Assembly: GCF_000764305.2 (NCBI RefSeq)
Contig: NW_025932656.1
Location: 1-64,000 of the forward strand
Direction: 5' to 3'
Length of the DNA: 64,000 bases
Origin: Hyalella azteca
Lineage: Eukaryota > Arthropoda > Malacostraca > Amphipoda > Hyalellidae
The notes beneath the pieces are model-generated. The model ran no database searches. It had not been told where the DNA came from and saw only the letters and a program-made list of their open reading frames with translations. Shown piece by piece: positions 11,601-23,690 of this stretch (within the stretch, counting starts at the first letter, position 1; each line of letters starts with the position of its first letter). A program made the translations under genes and the position numbers.

Positions 11601-12618
11601 GCTACCCATATGTCTTGATGGCACAGTGAGGACCCAATGCATTCAAATTATTTAGATAGAATATGTTGAGATATAAAATTAAGTCAACTAATTTGAAGTG
11701 AATTGTTTTTAATCTTCCGGATCTAAGTTCAATGAATCAGCTAAAAATGTTGAGTCTTCGATGGACAAGTCGGTCATCGAAGACTCATTAATATCTTTCA
11801 AATGCTGGTCATCAATTTCTTTTTTAATGTATGAATTCCTCTTCAGACGATATTAATTTGGAACTTATAGACTTCCATCAATTGCTCAATGTTTCTGTAA
11901 GTCGATACGAAGTTTACTCTAATTTATTAGAAAATCTTCTATTCGATTGCTCATTTTTCAGGTGTGTGAGGAGGTCTTTGAAGAACAGGCTACGTGTATC
12001 CCAATGGCAGATGCCACGAAATGTAATTGCGACAGCGACAGGTGCGACGACTACAACGAATTGTACACCGACAAATGCAACGCGGACGGTATCGTCGACG
12101 TGGTTGACTGCGCCGGCAGCGTAAAAGGTGCTGGGGCATGCCTGAGTGGGTACTGTGTTGACTGCACCTCTTATGGTATACCTGACCCAGAAGTTATGGT
12201 AATACCACCCAAATGTAACATCGGATACGATTGTGAAAATGGGATGGTTAATGATTCCGGAAGAATTTGCGCTGCAGACGAGTACGTTTCCAAAGATGGC
12301 ATCTGCTCCCCGGCGCCTCCAGAGCCCTGTTACGCAGGGAATCTATGCACTGGGGTTTGTCCTGACCTGCTGAACTGCACCCAGTACTACTTCTGTGATC
12401 CGAATGGGGGTGTACCAGGAGGACCTTATGATTGTGGTAAAGACTATTTCTTCAATCCAGACACAAGAAAATGTGAGCAAGGAGATCAAGGCGTTTGCGA
12501 TTTATGGACTCAGTGCGATTTTCCAGTCCATGCCACAACAACCGCAACAACGTCTGATGGAGGAGCAAGAGGTCTGATATTGAACAACGAATCGGTCATT
12601 GATGACGAAGCGTGGTAA
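8651..12618 (+). CDS. Secreted peritrophin-type chitin-binding protein, paralogue A
   Basis: Exons: 8651-8707 (ATG at 8687), 9669-9697, 11484-11625 and 11962-12618 (TAA 12616-12618). The phases join without error and give about 282 residues. The start MLRGVSVVLLIVVVAVR is a signal peptide split over two exons. The mature part is cysteine-rich. Three or four units have the six-cysteine spacing and aromatic pattern of CBM14/peritrophin-A domains, clearest in CPDLLNCTQYYFCDP and FFNPDTRKC near the end. Such proteins bind chitin in peritrophic matrix or cuticle outside the cell (family knowledge). Paralogue B 5 kb downstream has the same exon layout. This copy ends earlier: where B splices to a final exon, A reads TGG-TAA, and a degenerate version of that exon may remain just after the stop. 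Confidence 0.82.
9040..9263. mobile_element. 223-bp MITE with long terminal inverted repeats
   Basis: The left end has GGCCACTAGTGGCGACCACT (9055-9074) and the right end its inverted counterpart at about 9228-9248, continuing as ACAACTTTCA against ACAATTTTCA. TIRs are about 45 bp with several mismatches. No coding capacity. It is in an intron of chitin-binding gene A. Superfamily is not assigned because no clear target duplication was seen. Confidence 0.7.
9263..9355. repeat. 46-bp tandem duplication
   Basis: Two adjacent, diverged copies run from ATGTGAGATAT to TGCTTCTTGATA, directly after the MITE. Confidence 0.7.
10200..10672. repeat. Inverted pair of the CCGGCCTAAC dispersed repeat
   Basis: A plus-strand copy at about 10330-10440 and a minus-strand copy at about 10485-10672 share CCGGCCTAAC, CCTAACCTAT and CAAG(C/T)TG strings in opposite orientation, making an imperfect foldback of about 340 bp. 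The minus copy matches 3925-4100. It lies in the large intron of chitin-binding gene A. Confidence 0.55.
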
Positions 12619-12880
12619 ATTCATTGATAGTTTCCACAAATGTTGAAGCTTGCGGCGCTAACTACGAAGCAATGATCCTGATGGACGAAATTACAGACGA
12701 ACATTTTGTACCTCAGGTTATTGAAATATTAATAAATTTCATTCAGTAACGACGGAAGTTTTTTATCAAAATTTTTGAAAATCAAAAGAATATGAGAATT
12801 GTTGTCACTCGAGTTCTCCTGTGTAAAACAATCGAAAATATAAATGAGTTAACCCTTTATGAGGGTCAGTCATAACTTAC

Positions 12881-13118
12881 TTAACCCTCTACGGCCAAAC
12901 ATTTGTAACCTGAGCAATATTTTCACATGCTTACTTCCCAAAAAGGATACGTTCTAGTGAGCGCAAAATGACTTGCACTGATGGTTACAGCCACCTACAA
13001 CTTTAAAATGTTCTCTGTTGCGCACAAACGTCCTCAGGTTGCTACAATTAATAGTTTACCTATAATATAAGCTGAAAGTTATGTTCCCGGAGAGTGACAT
13101 ACGGCGGTAGAGCGTTAA
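12881..13118 (+). mobile_element. TTAA-target MITE, copy 2
   Basis: Both ends are intact: TTAACCCTCTACGGC at left and GGCGGTAGAGCGTTAA at right. Length is 238 bp with inverted ends of about 13-15 bp. It is the best-preserved member of the family in this window and lies about 260 bp after the stop of chitin-binding gene A. Confidence 0.78.
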
Positions 13119-13689
13119 CAGCGCGTTGGATTCACAATACTTAATCCTTGTACTTGTATCAAATCGAATCTAAATTTGAAGCTTTGTAAAACCGTCGTTT
13201 CATGTGATAATTTCTAACAGATTCGAGAAATAATGGTTTTTCGAGAAGTCGAACCAATAAAAAGCTGGCTTTTGGAAATCTATCATTCGATCTTCTTAGT
13301 TCAACCAAAAGTGAAATTCGTAAAATTGAAAAACTATATTCTCTGGTCTTGAAAATTTAGAAATTCATTTATTAAAGAATTTCATCCACCGAAATATCCA
13401 AATATCATTAAACAAATCTGGGTGAAAAGCAGTTAATTGGTTTCATTAACAATTTTCAACTTTTTTTCGACAAGTCAAATTATATTTTTTGTTGTTCGAC
13501 GAAAATTATTGTTCAGTACATCGAAAATCTTGTTACCGAAGGGTATTTTTGTTAAATTAACGACGAAGTTATTAATGTAACTTCATTAATTTCCAAGTAG
13601 TAAGACGCACTGAATAATGAAAACTTGACGAACATTACCACAATGCACGTAAATATGATACTACTCGAAAATTGAAATCCCAAAACAAT

Positions 13690-13870
13690 CTCAAAGTTCT
13701 CGCAAATCCGCTAGTTCAGAGGTTGATGGCTGGAGTCTTATTCTAGATGATGAGGGCCTCAGCTATCACGAGTTGAATGGCACCGGGGCATCGCATGACG
13801 ACGCTTGTGCACTCTTCCAGCACCGTACGAATGATGGTGTCGTTATGGGCCTCCTTCAGCTGGTTCATTG
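13690..13870 (-). pseudogene. Probable relic of a retroelement endonuclease carboxy terminus
   Basis: Minus-strand translation gives an open stretch starting QLKEAHNDTIIRTVLEEC, then IQLVIAEALII, one in-frame stop, then NKTPAINL and a stop. The AEALII..KTPAINL ending resembles the terminal helix of GIY-YIG endonucleases in Penelope-like elements. The match is short, so a host exon or another retroelement class cannot be excluded. Confidence 0.35.
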
Positions 13871-15265
13871 GTCCACCTGACTAAAGGTGGCACTTGAGAC
13901 GTCGGCTTAATGTTGTAGTTGTCAGCACGATATAGTTCATATAAGAAAGAAGTAGAAAAACATTGATCATTTTCGAGATAGGCACTTTGAAGCCTACGAC
14001 CCCGATTTGTTGATAGTAAAATACTAATGAACACTTTTAGATGCATTTGTTTCATTTTTCCCTGATTGCAAATTAAAGACATTCAATATTCGACTTCTGT
14101 TGTTTTCAGTTTTTAAAATTCATATTACAATTGAGCATCCAAACCTCTATTTTATCTTCCTGATTAAGTATTAACATAATAATGAAAAATGAGAAAAATT
14201 CAAGTTTTTTCTCAGACGAAAAGATTTACTTATACTTCGTTCAGAGCTCACAAATTTGAACAGTACATTTAGAAATGGAGTGTTCGTTATACTTTATTTA
14301 CATAGCCAAAAGTAGGGAATGACTAAAACGTTTGAAATCTACTACCTTAGCATGACTGCTTGTCTTTCTTTTCTATTTTAAAATTCATCACCGAGAACCA
14401 CAGCTGTACAAGTTGCTTCGAGTAAAACAGAGGTAAAAAAGTAAAGTCACTAGTTCCTAGCGGCACGCACTCACGGTGAAAAGGCTGCTAGATCCAAGCG
14501 GGTCGCAGGAGACCACGAGAAGAGAGCACAGTCACAACCGCCAATAATGACCAAAGGGAGCCTACAAGATTTTTTGTTACAATGCCACTAGGAAAGAGTG
14601 GAAAAGAATAAAAGGTGGCGCAGAGTGGCCAGAATGAGGAACAAGAAACGGAGAAGACAGTAGGAGATGAAATGGTCCATTGCGCATAATTGGATGGGTC
14701 GTAGGTAATTTGAACACGTTTGGGGTTGATTCCGGAATTCTAATAAACGAAACCCAAATTTGACGAGCTAAATTTGAAGAACTGTGACGTGATTGCGACC
14801 AGTATAAAGCGCACCGATCAGCGATCCAACGAATCCATCTTTTTGACACGCAAGGCCGACATTGATTTCTTGGAGCGACTGAGATTACTTTACTACCGAG
14901 TGAGTTATCAATATTGTGCGATTTCTGTGAATTTAGATGTCCATTTCAGATTCTGAAAAGAGTGCAATTTCACGGACAAGGAAACGATACAAGTCATTAT
15001 TTCGTAGTCCATTTATGTAAAAGTTCTGTGTATTAGGGTATGTTTTATTGAAAAATTTTCAAGCTCGGTTATTCGATTATTGATAATAATCGTACATACG
15101 GGACGAGGTGAAATAGCAAGATGACTGGCTCTCTAGTTTCACGCTGCTTGTCGCTAGACGTTCCAACTACTAACTTTCAAATGTTTTTAGCGCCCCCAGT
15201 CTATGATTGAATGAGCAGTTTTTTCGAGAATTTCACATTCTTTCAAACAAAATTTCTCAATATTT

Positions 15266-15401
15266 TTACCTAATATATAATATTAGGTAAAATATATATA
15301 ATATTATATATATAATATATATAATAATATAAATATATATAATAAAAAAAATATATATAATATATAGAATATTATAATATATAATATATATATATATATC
15401 A
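15266..15401. repeat. (AT)-rich simple repeat with self-complementary stretches
   Basis: Almost pure A/T, built from ATATATAAT and its complement. It can fold into many cruciforms. No function inferred. Confidence 0.9.
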
Positions 15402-17852
15402 CGTACTATTTATTAATGGCTAATATGTTTTATTATTCAATTAGTTCAATTAGGCGTAAGCAGCCGGTACCTGCTTACATCGCACCTTATAACATGACCT
15501 CCAAACGGTATTCGGTTAATTGACTGTGGGAGACGTTATCTGCTGTTGGGATTTACGAGGAACATCAGCCTATAAATATCGCTGACAGAAAATTCATGCT
15601 TAATTACAACACAATGTGCATGAAGACCAATTTCCATCAGAATATTTTGAAAATATTCTGCCAGAATGTTATTGAGAAGCCAATGTTATAATTATAAATT
15701 ATTACAACTGGGATCAGCATTTGAGTTGCATTCCTTCAGATGCACGGTTCAGAGAATCAAGCTTATCGCGTAATGTTGGTTTAAATGATTTTTCATTTTT
15801 ATTTGTGATTTATAGGTTCACATAGAGCTTTAGCTTTACAAAATGTACTACACATTAATATTTTGTTGATTACACCAGCATCTTTAGATTTCGATTTAGC
15901 ACGCATGCTCTATATGCATTTATGTTGATATTGTGTTCGAATATACATCTTCAAGAGTGCCATTTATGATACCAGATGCCTGTTTTTTTATTCATTCAAA
16001 GTACTACTTGTTTCATACAAAGTATTCATGCAAAGTACTACGTGCCCCGTAATCGTCTTCATATTACTCATATACATTACGATTTAATTCAAGCTGAAAA
16101 CTTATCTTTTCCAGTATGTCTGGGAGATACAATTCAAGAATATTAATGTTCTTCTTTTCACTACGTTGATCACATATATGTTAAATGAGTTACAGTTATC
16201 GCTTGTTTGTGTTATGTTATTTTATTTTATTCAAGTTCAGCATACAACGCAAGAATATCGTGGCAACCTTTCCAAGAACAATACATCATCAAATGTGCCA
16301 GGAATCACTATATGTACCTCACCATATGTTCACATCACTATATATTCCTTCACCACTCAGAACAGAAAACTCAATTCACCAGCTTGACTTCCTCAAAATC
16401 CTTGAATCAGTCATGATAAATAAGGAACATACAATAAATAAACATGATAAATAGAGAAGATAATAAAAATGCCTTCCTTATCGCATACCAGTTGTGAAGA
16501 GACGATGTTTCGCGGAGATAACTTGTACAAACCTAGTAGCCACTTGACGAAGTATTGAAAAATAGATTTATTACAATAAAACCATCAGAATTGTGATCAA
16601 TGTTATGAATCATTAAAAAATTGAATTAATTTTCATTGCACACCTCTATACTCATCCAAAAAACATTAAATCTAAAAATGAAGACGAAAATGGATAAAAA
16701 TTGGTTAAATGATAACGTGTCAGTTTAGAAGGAAAAATTACTCAAGGTTCTGTACAACGGATTTTATACGCGGTACGTTATATAGCTTTTCAGGTAGAAC
16801 ACCATTGCTTCCCCAACAAAATTTAGAGTCGCCCCCGCTTCTGGTAATCCAAATCAGAAGCTGCCGCGTCTTTAAATTTTCATTGGGTTACGGGGTCATG
16901 AACGATTTTTAATTTACTTCGCAGAAATCTTAATTGCCTGACATTAGATAATCGCCCCAAGTTTTTCTCATGATATGCTAGTCAACTGGTCCATCAGGCC
17001 CACCAATAAAATCAAACTGTACAGTTGCCTAACTCTTTAATTAATAGAGCATTGAGAAAAATAAAGTACTACTAGTGCTACTTTTTAGCAGCTAACACCT
17101 ATTATTTGTGGTAGGCGGTGGGTAACTTAATTATGTTGACGTATTGTACAGAACCTTCTTGTGGTATTCCAAGACCCCGAAAAATAATGTCACGATTTTA
17201 GAAAGCTTAAAGTGTAAAAACCTCTGGGGACTCATGATCAATCAATCCTTCGACTGTAGCTGTTTCATCATGTAATTTTTGCTCCCTAATTCCGAAGAAG
17301 TTTAGGCTCATTTCAGCTTTTTACGGAAATTATCTTGGAAAATTTCTCACGATATTTTATCACGTTAGAGCTCCTATATAATGTCGTTCGCATTAATAAG
17401 GTTACAATCTGTGGCCCACGACTGAGGTTACTGTCAGTGGCCTTGGACTTTGCTGATTTTCTAAAAAGGTTTGCCAAGCGTAATATAAACTAACTCTGTT
17501 ATAGCGAATCTGCCTGTTTCAAAGACCTCATTAACACCATAGATGAAAGTTGAAGAGACAATGCACAAAATCAAAGCGATTAAATATCGAATTTGAAGTA
17601 GCAATAAATAATCTTATTTAAGAGAAAGCTCGAAATTTCGGGATTATATTGTTAATAAAACTAGAGCCATAGTAATTGAATAAGAAATGCCTTGACAAAT
17701 ACTGTCCTTCGACAGTATTTGTCAAGCCATTTCTTCATTCGCGGCATTAGTTTTGCCCCGTAATCATTTCCGATTACCCAGATTTCAAACGATAATTTTC
17801 TGAGAACAAACTGCAGTGTGAGGCTGGCAGCTGCCTGGTTCTCAAAGGCGCC

Positions 17853-17860
17853 TATATAAG
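17853..17860 (+). promoter_or_regulatory. TATA box of chitin-binding gene B
   Basis: TATATAAG is embedded in GC-rich sequence and lies about 30 bp before the presumed start of the noncoding first exon (about 17883). A donor-like TTGT|GTAAGA follows at 17945/17946, so exon 1 would be about 60 bp. Confidence 0.6.
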
Positions 17861-17879
17861 GCGCGACTGCCGTGACCCG

Positions 17880-20800
17880 CGAGAAACTGCAGCACGACAG
17901 CAACATTACTGAACAGATATTCAGTTGATGAGCAAATTTGTTTGTGTAAGAAATTCATCTATCCTGGATATGTGATTAGGGAATAAATGTGTCAATATTC
18001 ATTGGTTATTCGACATGACTCGTCGGCCGAAGCGAAATGCTGGACAATTTATTCAATTATTGCTTTCTCGATTTGAAATATGTTTCGAAAATTTCATATT
18101 TATATAATTAAATTTCGTGACTGTTATTAAATAGATTTTAGCTTTGTCTGTTAAGGTGGACAATACAAAATTATAAATGATTATCATTTTCATGACCTTG
18201 ATTATCAACGTCATTAACTGTGCAGGAATTGGACTGGTAGACGAGGACAACTTCAGAATGCATCGAGACATTGCAATGGTAAGGCACCGACAAATTTGAT
18301 GCGCCAGGGTCCAATAAAATAACAGTTAAACTATGAGGAAATTGTATAACACGTTGAACGTATAATATGTTATGTCGTGTTATACAAATATTTATAACAC
18401 GTTGACAACGATTGCTCATGTACCAAATTTCCCTAGTACCGCAAGAAGATTTCTAGTTCCGCTTATGGAAATATCATTTTTGATTACATGTGTGTTTTAT
18501 AAAATGCATCCATTTCAGTTACACAATGATTATTCATTCATCTGGTAAAAAAATCGTGAAAAATTCTATAATGATAATAACTCCTTGGCTTATATATTAA
18601 AATCTATTTTAAAAAGTGTTAAAATAATTGAAATGGTACTCGTATGCCCCACTCTAATAGTGAACGTGATATATATTTTTAACGTGATAAATTACTTAAC
18701 GTGATAAATTTTCTAACGTGATACAATTTTTAACGTGATAAATTTGTTATTGTCGCACTCTGCCAAGACGCGTTCAATTGAATTGGGGACAACAAAGCCC
18801 AAGATAAAAAATAAAAACAACCGATCGAGCAGGTTAGAGCCGAGCAGATGAGCGGATTTGTTGTTCGTACACATGTCAGTTCTCTGTGAGCAGATGAACA
18901 GATTAATTTTGCTTGTATTTGTACACATGTCCAGTTCTCTGTAATTTCTTCTGTTTTGCAGGTGTTGCTGATGGCTGCGGTAGCGGTCAGGTAAGGTTAG
19001 GTCTGAACTCTCCACCATTTTACTCTCAGTATTTCACTTTACACGCCATGATTTTAGAAATATTTCATCAAATCAAGAGCAAGCGAATTTTCCGAGTTCG
19101 CATACGGCGAACTTGAGTAAATTTATTTCATTATTTACCCTGCTTTCCCAATATTTTTGGATAATGCAGGTATATACCATAATTGATACATGTTATATAT
19201 ATTATTACGACGTCTTACTAGTTATTAAAAAGTTTTAATGCATGATTCACGGAAAATTATTATATATTTCCCGTTCAGAGGTCTTCCCGAGATAACTAAT
19301 CCAGATCTGTGCATCGGGATTGATGTTGGGGACTATCGCTGCGGCAGTTGCCTGCAACCTATTAGGTGTGGAGCATCTGGACTAATCACTGAACAGAATA
19401 CATGCCCCCCGGGCACGGTAAATACGGGTATAAGAAAACAGCAAATTCGCGTACATTGTGTGTGATGCATACAAATCGTTCATCTACGATGAAAGTGAGC
19501 ACGATACCGTGCTCGAACTTGCTGATATATAGATGTTTTATAGATAGCTTTTATATATAGATATTTTTAGATAGCTTTATAAGTATTCCCATTTCGAACG
19601 AATGTTTGACTTACTTAAAAAATCACAAAATGTGTTGCATTTAGAAAACTGTTAAATTCTACTAATGAATCAATACACCTACTTTAGATTTCCCTTCTTC
19701 AAAGTAACACATATGGAAAGACAGACAAGTGTTGTAACATTATACGTAGGTGTAAAATTACTTACCGTAAACAAGTGTAGTTAGATTACGATTAATACTT
19801 GATAGTAACATTACTTAGTTGTTACACTACGCAACGTAAACAAGTGTAGTTATACTACGATTAATACTTGACAGGTGTGTGAGGAGATCACTCGAGGCAC
19901 AGTAGCATGCGTTCCCATGCCATCGGCCACATTCTGCCAGTGCACCAGCGACATATGCGACCCGTATGAGCCCAGCTTCACAGCCAAGTGCGATGCCAGC
20001 GGCGTGACGGATATTGTACAGTGTCCGGCAACTGGAGCATGTGCTGGGAACGGCAATTGTATCGATTGTGCAGAGATCCCAGGGGGCCCTGTATATATCT
20101 TCCGTGACCCGGAATGCAGCTCCTTATACAGCTGTACTAACGGAATATACTCAGGAGTCACAAGCTGTGCAGAGGGCGAGTACGTGTCAAAAGATGGCTC
20201 CTGTTCCCCAGCGCCGCCCACGCCTTGTGCAGCTGCTGATAGATGCACAGGTGGACTCTGTCCTGACTTGACTGACTGCACACGGTACTACATCTGTGAT
20301 CCAAATCAGGTGCCGCCGGCAACCGGACCTATTTCTTGTCCATCAAACCAGTACTTCAACCCCGCCACGTTGTTATGCGAGTCCACATCCGTTAATTGTG
20401 ACCCATGGACTCAATGTGATTTCACAACAACAGTTCCGACTTGTCCAAAACCTGAAGATTGCAATGCAAGCACCGTTGGAAATTCTCCGTATGGACCGTG
20501 TGATTCACGGTGAGTTTTTCCCAGTTTTTTTCGTGTAACATTTATTCGATAATGGGAAAACGGTTATTAAAAGGATTACGTTCATAATTGAGTGTTTTGC
20601 AATACAAATTAGATCTCAAAAATTCAAGTTTTCTGATGCAAGACCATATCAAATTCATATCACCGAAGGAAAGCAACAAGCTTGTATCTCAATACCGTAG
20701 TTGTAACGTCATTTTATACGTCAATGTATGAATTACAATAATAACGTCAAATAATTTTCTTTGCCCTTCAATAATAGCGACCTTGAAAAACTCACGTATA

Positions 20801-21224
20801 CACTCAACGATCTACACAACAAAAAAGTTTGCGATGTTCAAGTGATGGGCTTTTATCACGGCAGTCATCATTTTCATATAAGTGTATCAAATTCACCGAT
20901 AACAGCTGGTCCAAAAATATAATGAAAAATTCAGTCAACCAATTAAATCTGAAGTTACTGGATAAGCTCACAGATTAAATCAAATCTGTTACTGTGTCAT
21001 ATTAAAACTTCTCTAAATGTTGACTAATTAAATTGTAATCAACGTTAATTCACATTTGGTTTACCAACAGTTACTGTGCGTGTCGCGAGGTCAGCAGCGG
21101 CAGCTACGATGTGGTGGAGATGGAGTGCCCAGGCGACTATGTATTCAGCACCAACCCCAACTACCCCTACTGCGTCGACCCCAGCGGAGAGCCCACCTGC
21201 TTTACCCACGTTGCTGAACACTAA
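17880..21224 (+). CDS. Secreted peritrophin-type chitin-binding protein, paralogue B
   Basis: Exons: about 17883-17945 (noncoding), 18226-18278 (ATG 18258), 18962-18990, 19279-19417, 19875-20509 and 21071-21224 (TAA 21222-21224). The coding exons join in frame to about 325 residues. The signal peptide MHRDIAMVLLMAAVAVR is split across two exons exactly as in paralogue A. The mature protein has several CBM14-type cysteine modules. The clearest is CPDLTDCTRYYICDP...CPSNQYFNPATLLC, followed by a cysteine-bearing last exon (YCACREVSSGSYDVVEMECP). Expected role: extracellular chitin binding in gut lining or cuticle (family knowledge; tissue unknown). Identity with A is strongest in EYVSKDG(I/S)CSPAPP and in the WTQCDF stretch. 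AATAAA at 21543-21548 could end the transcript. Confidence 0.85.
18340..18387. repeat. Hairpin, 12-bp perfect stem
   Basis: TTGTATAACACG and its complement CGTGTTATACAA flank a 24-base loop. A further AACACGTTGA copy follows at about 18393. It is in an intron of gene B. Confidence 0.65.
18663..18750. repeat. 17-bp tandem repeat, TAACGTGATA core, 5 copies
   Basis: AACGTGAT starts at 18663, 18681, 18698, 18714 and 18732, with A/T spacers of variable length. It is in an intron of gene B. Confidence 0.85.
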
Positions 21225-21244
21225 CACTACAACTCAACGGTCTG

Positions 21245-21329
21245 GTGTTCAGCACCAACGCCAACTACCCCAGCTGCATCGACCCTAGAACTAATGATAC
21301 TTGCTGGTTCACCACGAAACATCGCTAGT
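21245..21329 (+). pseudogene. Duplicated fragment of gene B's last exon
   Basis: Just after the stop, GTGTTCAGCACCAACGCCAA... repeats the coding segment VFSTNPNYPYCVDP as VFSTNANYPSCIDP, followed by a cysteine-tryptophan ending and a TAG. It has no acceptor of its own and is in the 3' UTR. It is probably the remains of an internal tandem duplication of the terminal cysteine module. Confidence 0.6.
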
Positions 21330-21833
21330 TTGCTTCAAAAACTTCTTATAGAAGCGAACGCCTTAAGTTAAAAAGTCATCTCGATTTTCATTGTCCCTTG
21401 ATTTTACTAAATTTTGTATAAAAATGTAGTATTGTATTGTATCGACTGATAAATAATTTAAAGAAATATGGCGGCTCGGTTACAATGCTTTTACAGTTAG
21501 AGGGAAATTTCAACTGTTTGGATTCATAACCTAAATTCAGAAAATAAAATAGATGAATAAAAAAGTCCTGGCAAAAGATGGTACGCATTTAATCCAACGG
21601 TAAATTGAAACTTGGAATTGGGGTGATATCAGCTTTGGAATGCGGCCGTAGATGTAGAAATTCCATCGTCTAACTATTGAGATCGTGTAAAAATATCAAT
21701 CAGAGAATCCTTCATTACAGGATTTCAGGTATTTTCATAAATCTATCCTCAGCTCTCTATAATATTCTCTCAATTTATCATCCAATTACCATTTTGAATT
21801 CTCGCAATATATATGTTATTAATTGATTTTTGC

Positions 21834-22073
21834 TTAACATTCTACCGCCTGACATGATTAACCGGAGCAATATTTTCATAAGCCTACTTCTTGAAAAGGA
21901 TCCGTTGCTATTGAGCACAAAATGACTTGCACTGCTTGATTGCAGCCACGTACAACTTTAAAATGTGTCCAGTTGCGTACCAGCGTCCAGAGGTTGCTAC
22001 ACTCAAGGGTTTACGTATAACTTAAGTTGAAAGTTATGTTCCCGGAGAATGACATACGGTGGTAGAGGGTTAA
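21834..22073 (+). mobile_element. TTAA-target MITE, copy 3
   Basis: The ends are TTAACATTCTACCGCC at left and GGTGGTAGAGGGTTAA at right. The interior aligns along its whole 240 bp with copy 2 (for example ACAACTTTAAAATGT and AAGTTATGTTCCCGGAGA). It lies about 600 bp after the stop of gene B. Confidence 0.75.
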
Positions 22074-23290
22074 ATTCACTTTAGTCTCAATTAGAACGTT
22101 CAACTGTTCTGTTTCTTTAAGCATTACATGGAGTTGAACATGGCTCAGCCATTACACAGCAATTTTTAGTTCTGTTACAAGCTTGGTTATCTCAGTACAG
22201 CGATCTATAAACTATAAATTTTTTCTATCGGCAATATATCGGACACTGGTGAAGGCTTCCATTAATTTATGCACAAAATTAATTAATGCCGCTTATGTTA
22301 GATTGGCCATTTAAGCGGATAAAATTTTGATAGATGCAGGCTGAGGGCGATTAACTTAATAAAAACATTATGTAATCCTATTAGAAATTTTGTTTAGTTT
22401 GTTCCATTTATTGGAAATTATGTTCCGTTTTACTGTAACGGAGGCCATAAAGATTAAGTTAGTTTAAGTATTGATTTCGAGAGACAGAAAGAAGCATTAA
22501 GAGCTCAACTTTTGACAGCCTAAGTGATACGGAGGTGACTCTAATGGTGCTTGGCTGCTGTATTGCTCACAGTGACCAGAGTGCGATTCACTTCTTGTTA
22601 TCTTATTGATTTAATGCATGCTATGGGCCCTTTTGCAAGTTAATGCATGCCTCGTTACAATTTTGGTCTGACCCAATCGTTTAAGACGTCTCTGACGCAT
22701 TGATATACTTGGCAGTATTGCCGGCTTTCGAGCCCTTAACTTTACGCCCTGTGGCGCTTTAACCCTATTAACTTAGCAAAGTTGGGTCGACCAGTCATTC
22801 ATTAATACACTAACCTTTGCACTCAATTGCACTGTCCAACACCTTTGTACCTCTAAAAGGCTTTAAAGCCACTTCTAAATTGACCCCAGCGGTAATAAAT
22901 TAGAAGGTTAGTCTCGAAATATTTAATCTTAACTTTGCATAAATTGATCATAAATCTTGATCCTCATAATGATTAATTGCATATGATACAATAGCACTTG
23001 CTCCATCAATCGAATCTTGGTTTGTAACTGTTAATTTTACAGTATAACCTCCGGTATATTCTCGTACGTCGCATCTCTTTGCCGTGTGCTTCATGCCTCC
23101 AGTGCAGCCAGCGCGACATTATTTCTGCTGTACGCGTTATTTCATTTGAGGTTAGATTGGGAATATGCGTTCACTGTCAAGTTGTGTACCGCTAAATTGG
23201 AATAACTGAGCATAATTGGTAAACTCATTTCTCAAGCTCCGGCATTCATTAAGCGAGGTCTCTTTTTACCACATTTTTCTTAGCTCGCTT
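22074..23290. other. Intergenic stretch, nothing recognised
   Basis: No domain-bearing frame, RNA gene or clear repeat was seen between the MITE and the 200-bp tandem doublet. Confidence 0.5.
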
Positions 23291-23291
23291 T

Positions 23292-23690
23292 CGTGTCCGT
23301 CTGTCTATGATGATCAAATCTTGCAATCGATATTTCACCAACTTTCCCGCTAGCTAGCGCTCTGAAACTTTTAGGGAAGCTCAGCTCCCGATGACAATAC
23401 AATAATCAATAATTTGTTGCACGTTTCCAGGCGTATTTATCACTATTATAAACAAATTAATTTTCGAAGTGGAAATTTGTTTTCTTGTATCCGTGTCCGT
23501 CTGTCTGTGATGATCAAATCTTGCAATTGATATTTCACCAACTTTCCCGCTAGCTAGCGCTCTGAAACTTATAGGGAAGCTCAGCTCCCGATGACAATAC
23601 AATAATCAATAATTTGTTGCACGTTTCCAGGCGTATTTATCACTATTAAAAACAAATTAATTTTCGAAGTGGAAATTTGTTTTCCTGTAT
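23292..23690. repeat. Tandem doublet of a 200-bp unit
   Basis: Two nearly identical copies begin CGTGTCCGTCTGT at 23292 and 23492 and share TTTCCCGCTAGCTAGCGCTC and AGCTCAGCTCCCGATGAC. Only a few substitutions separate them, so the duplication is recent. It ends about 260 bp before the BEL/Pao gag and shows no LTR-like TG...CA ends. Confidence 0.8.

Larger units (their letters stand above)
13119..17840. other. Intergenic stretch between the chitin-binding paralogues
   Basis: Apart from the retroelement relic at 13690-13870 and an AT array near 15.3 kb, nothing recognisable is seen. The open frames at 14577-14956 and 16166-16454 lack domain patterns, splice support or signal peptides. Confidence 0.5.

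Noticed and set aside
11831..12124. 97-codon plus frame overlapping the chitin-binding exon
   Set aside because: Out-of-frame shadow of the cysteine-rich exon; threonine-rich translation has no support.
14577..14956. 90-codon minus and 60-codon plus frames near 14.7 kb
   Set aside because: Low-complexity or featureless translation, overlapping each other, without splice or start context.
23292..23690. 200-bp doublet considered as the 5' LTR of the Pao element
   Set aside because: It is a tandem doublet without TG...CA ends, and no copy exists after the element's 3' end.
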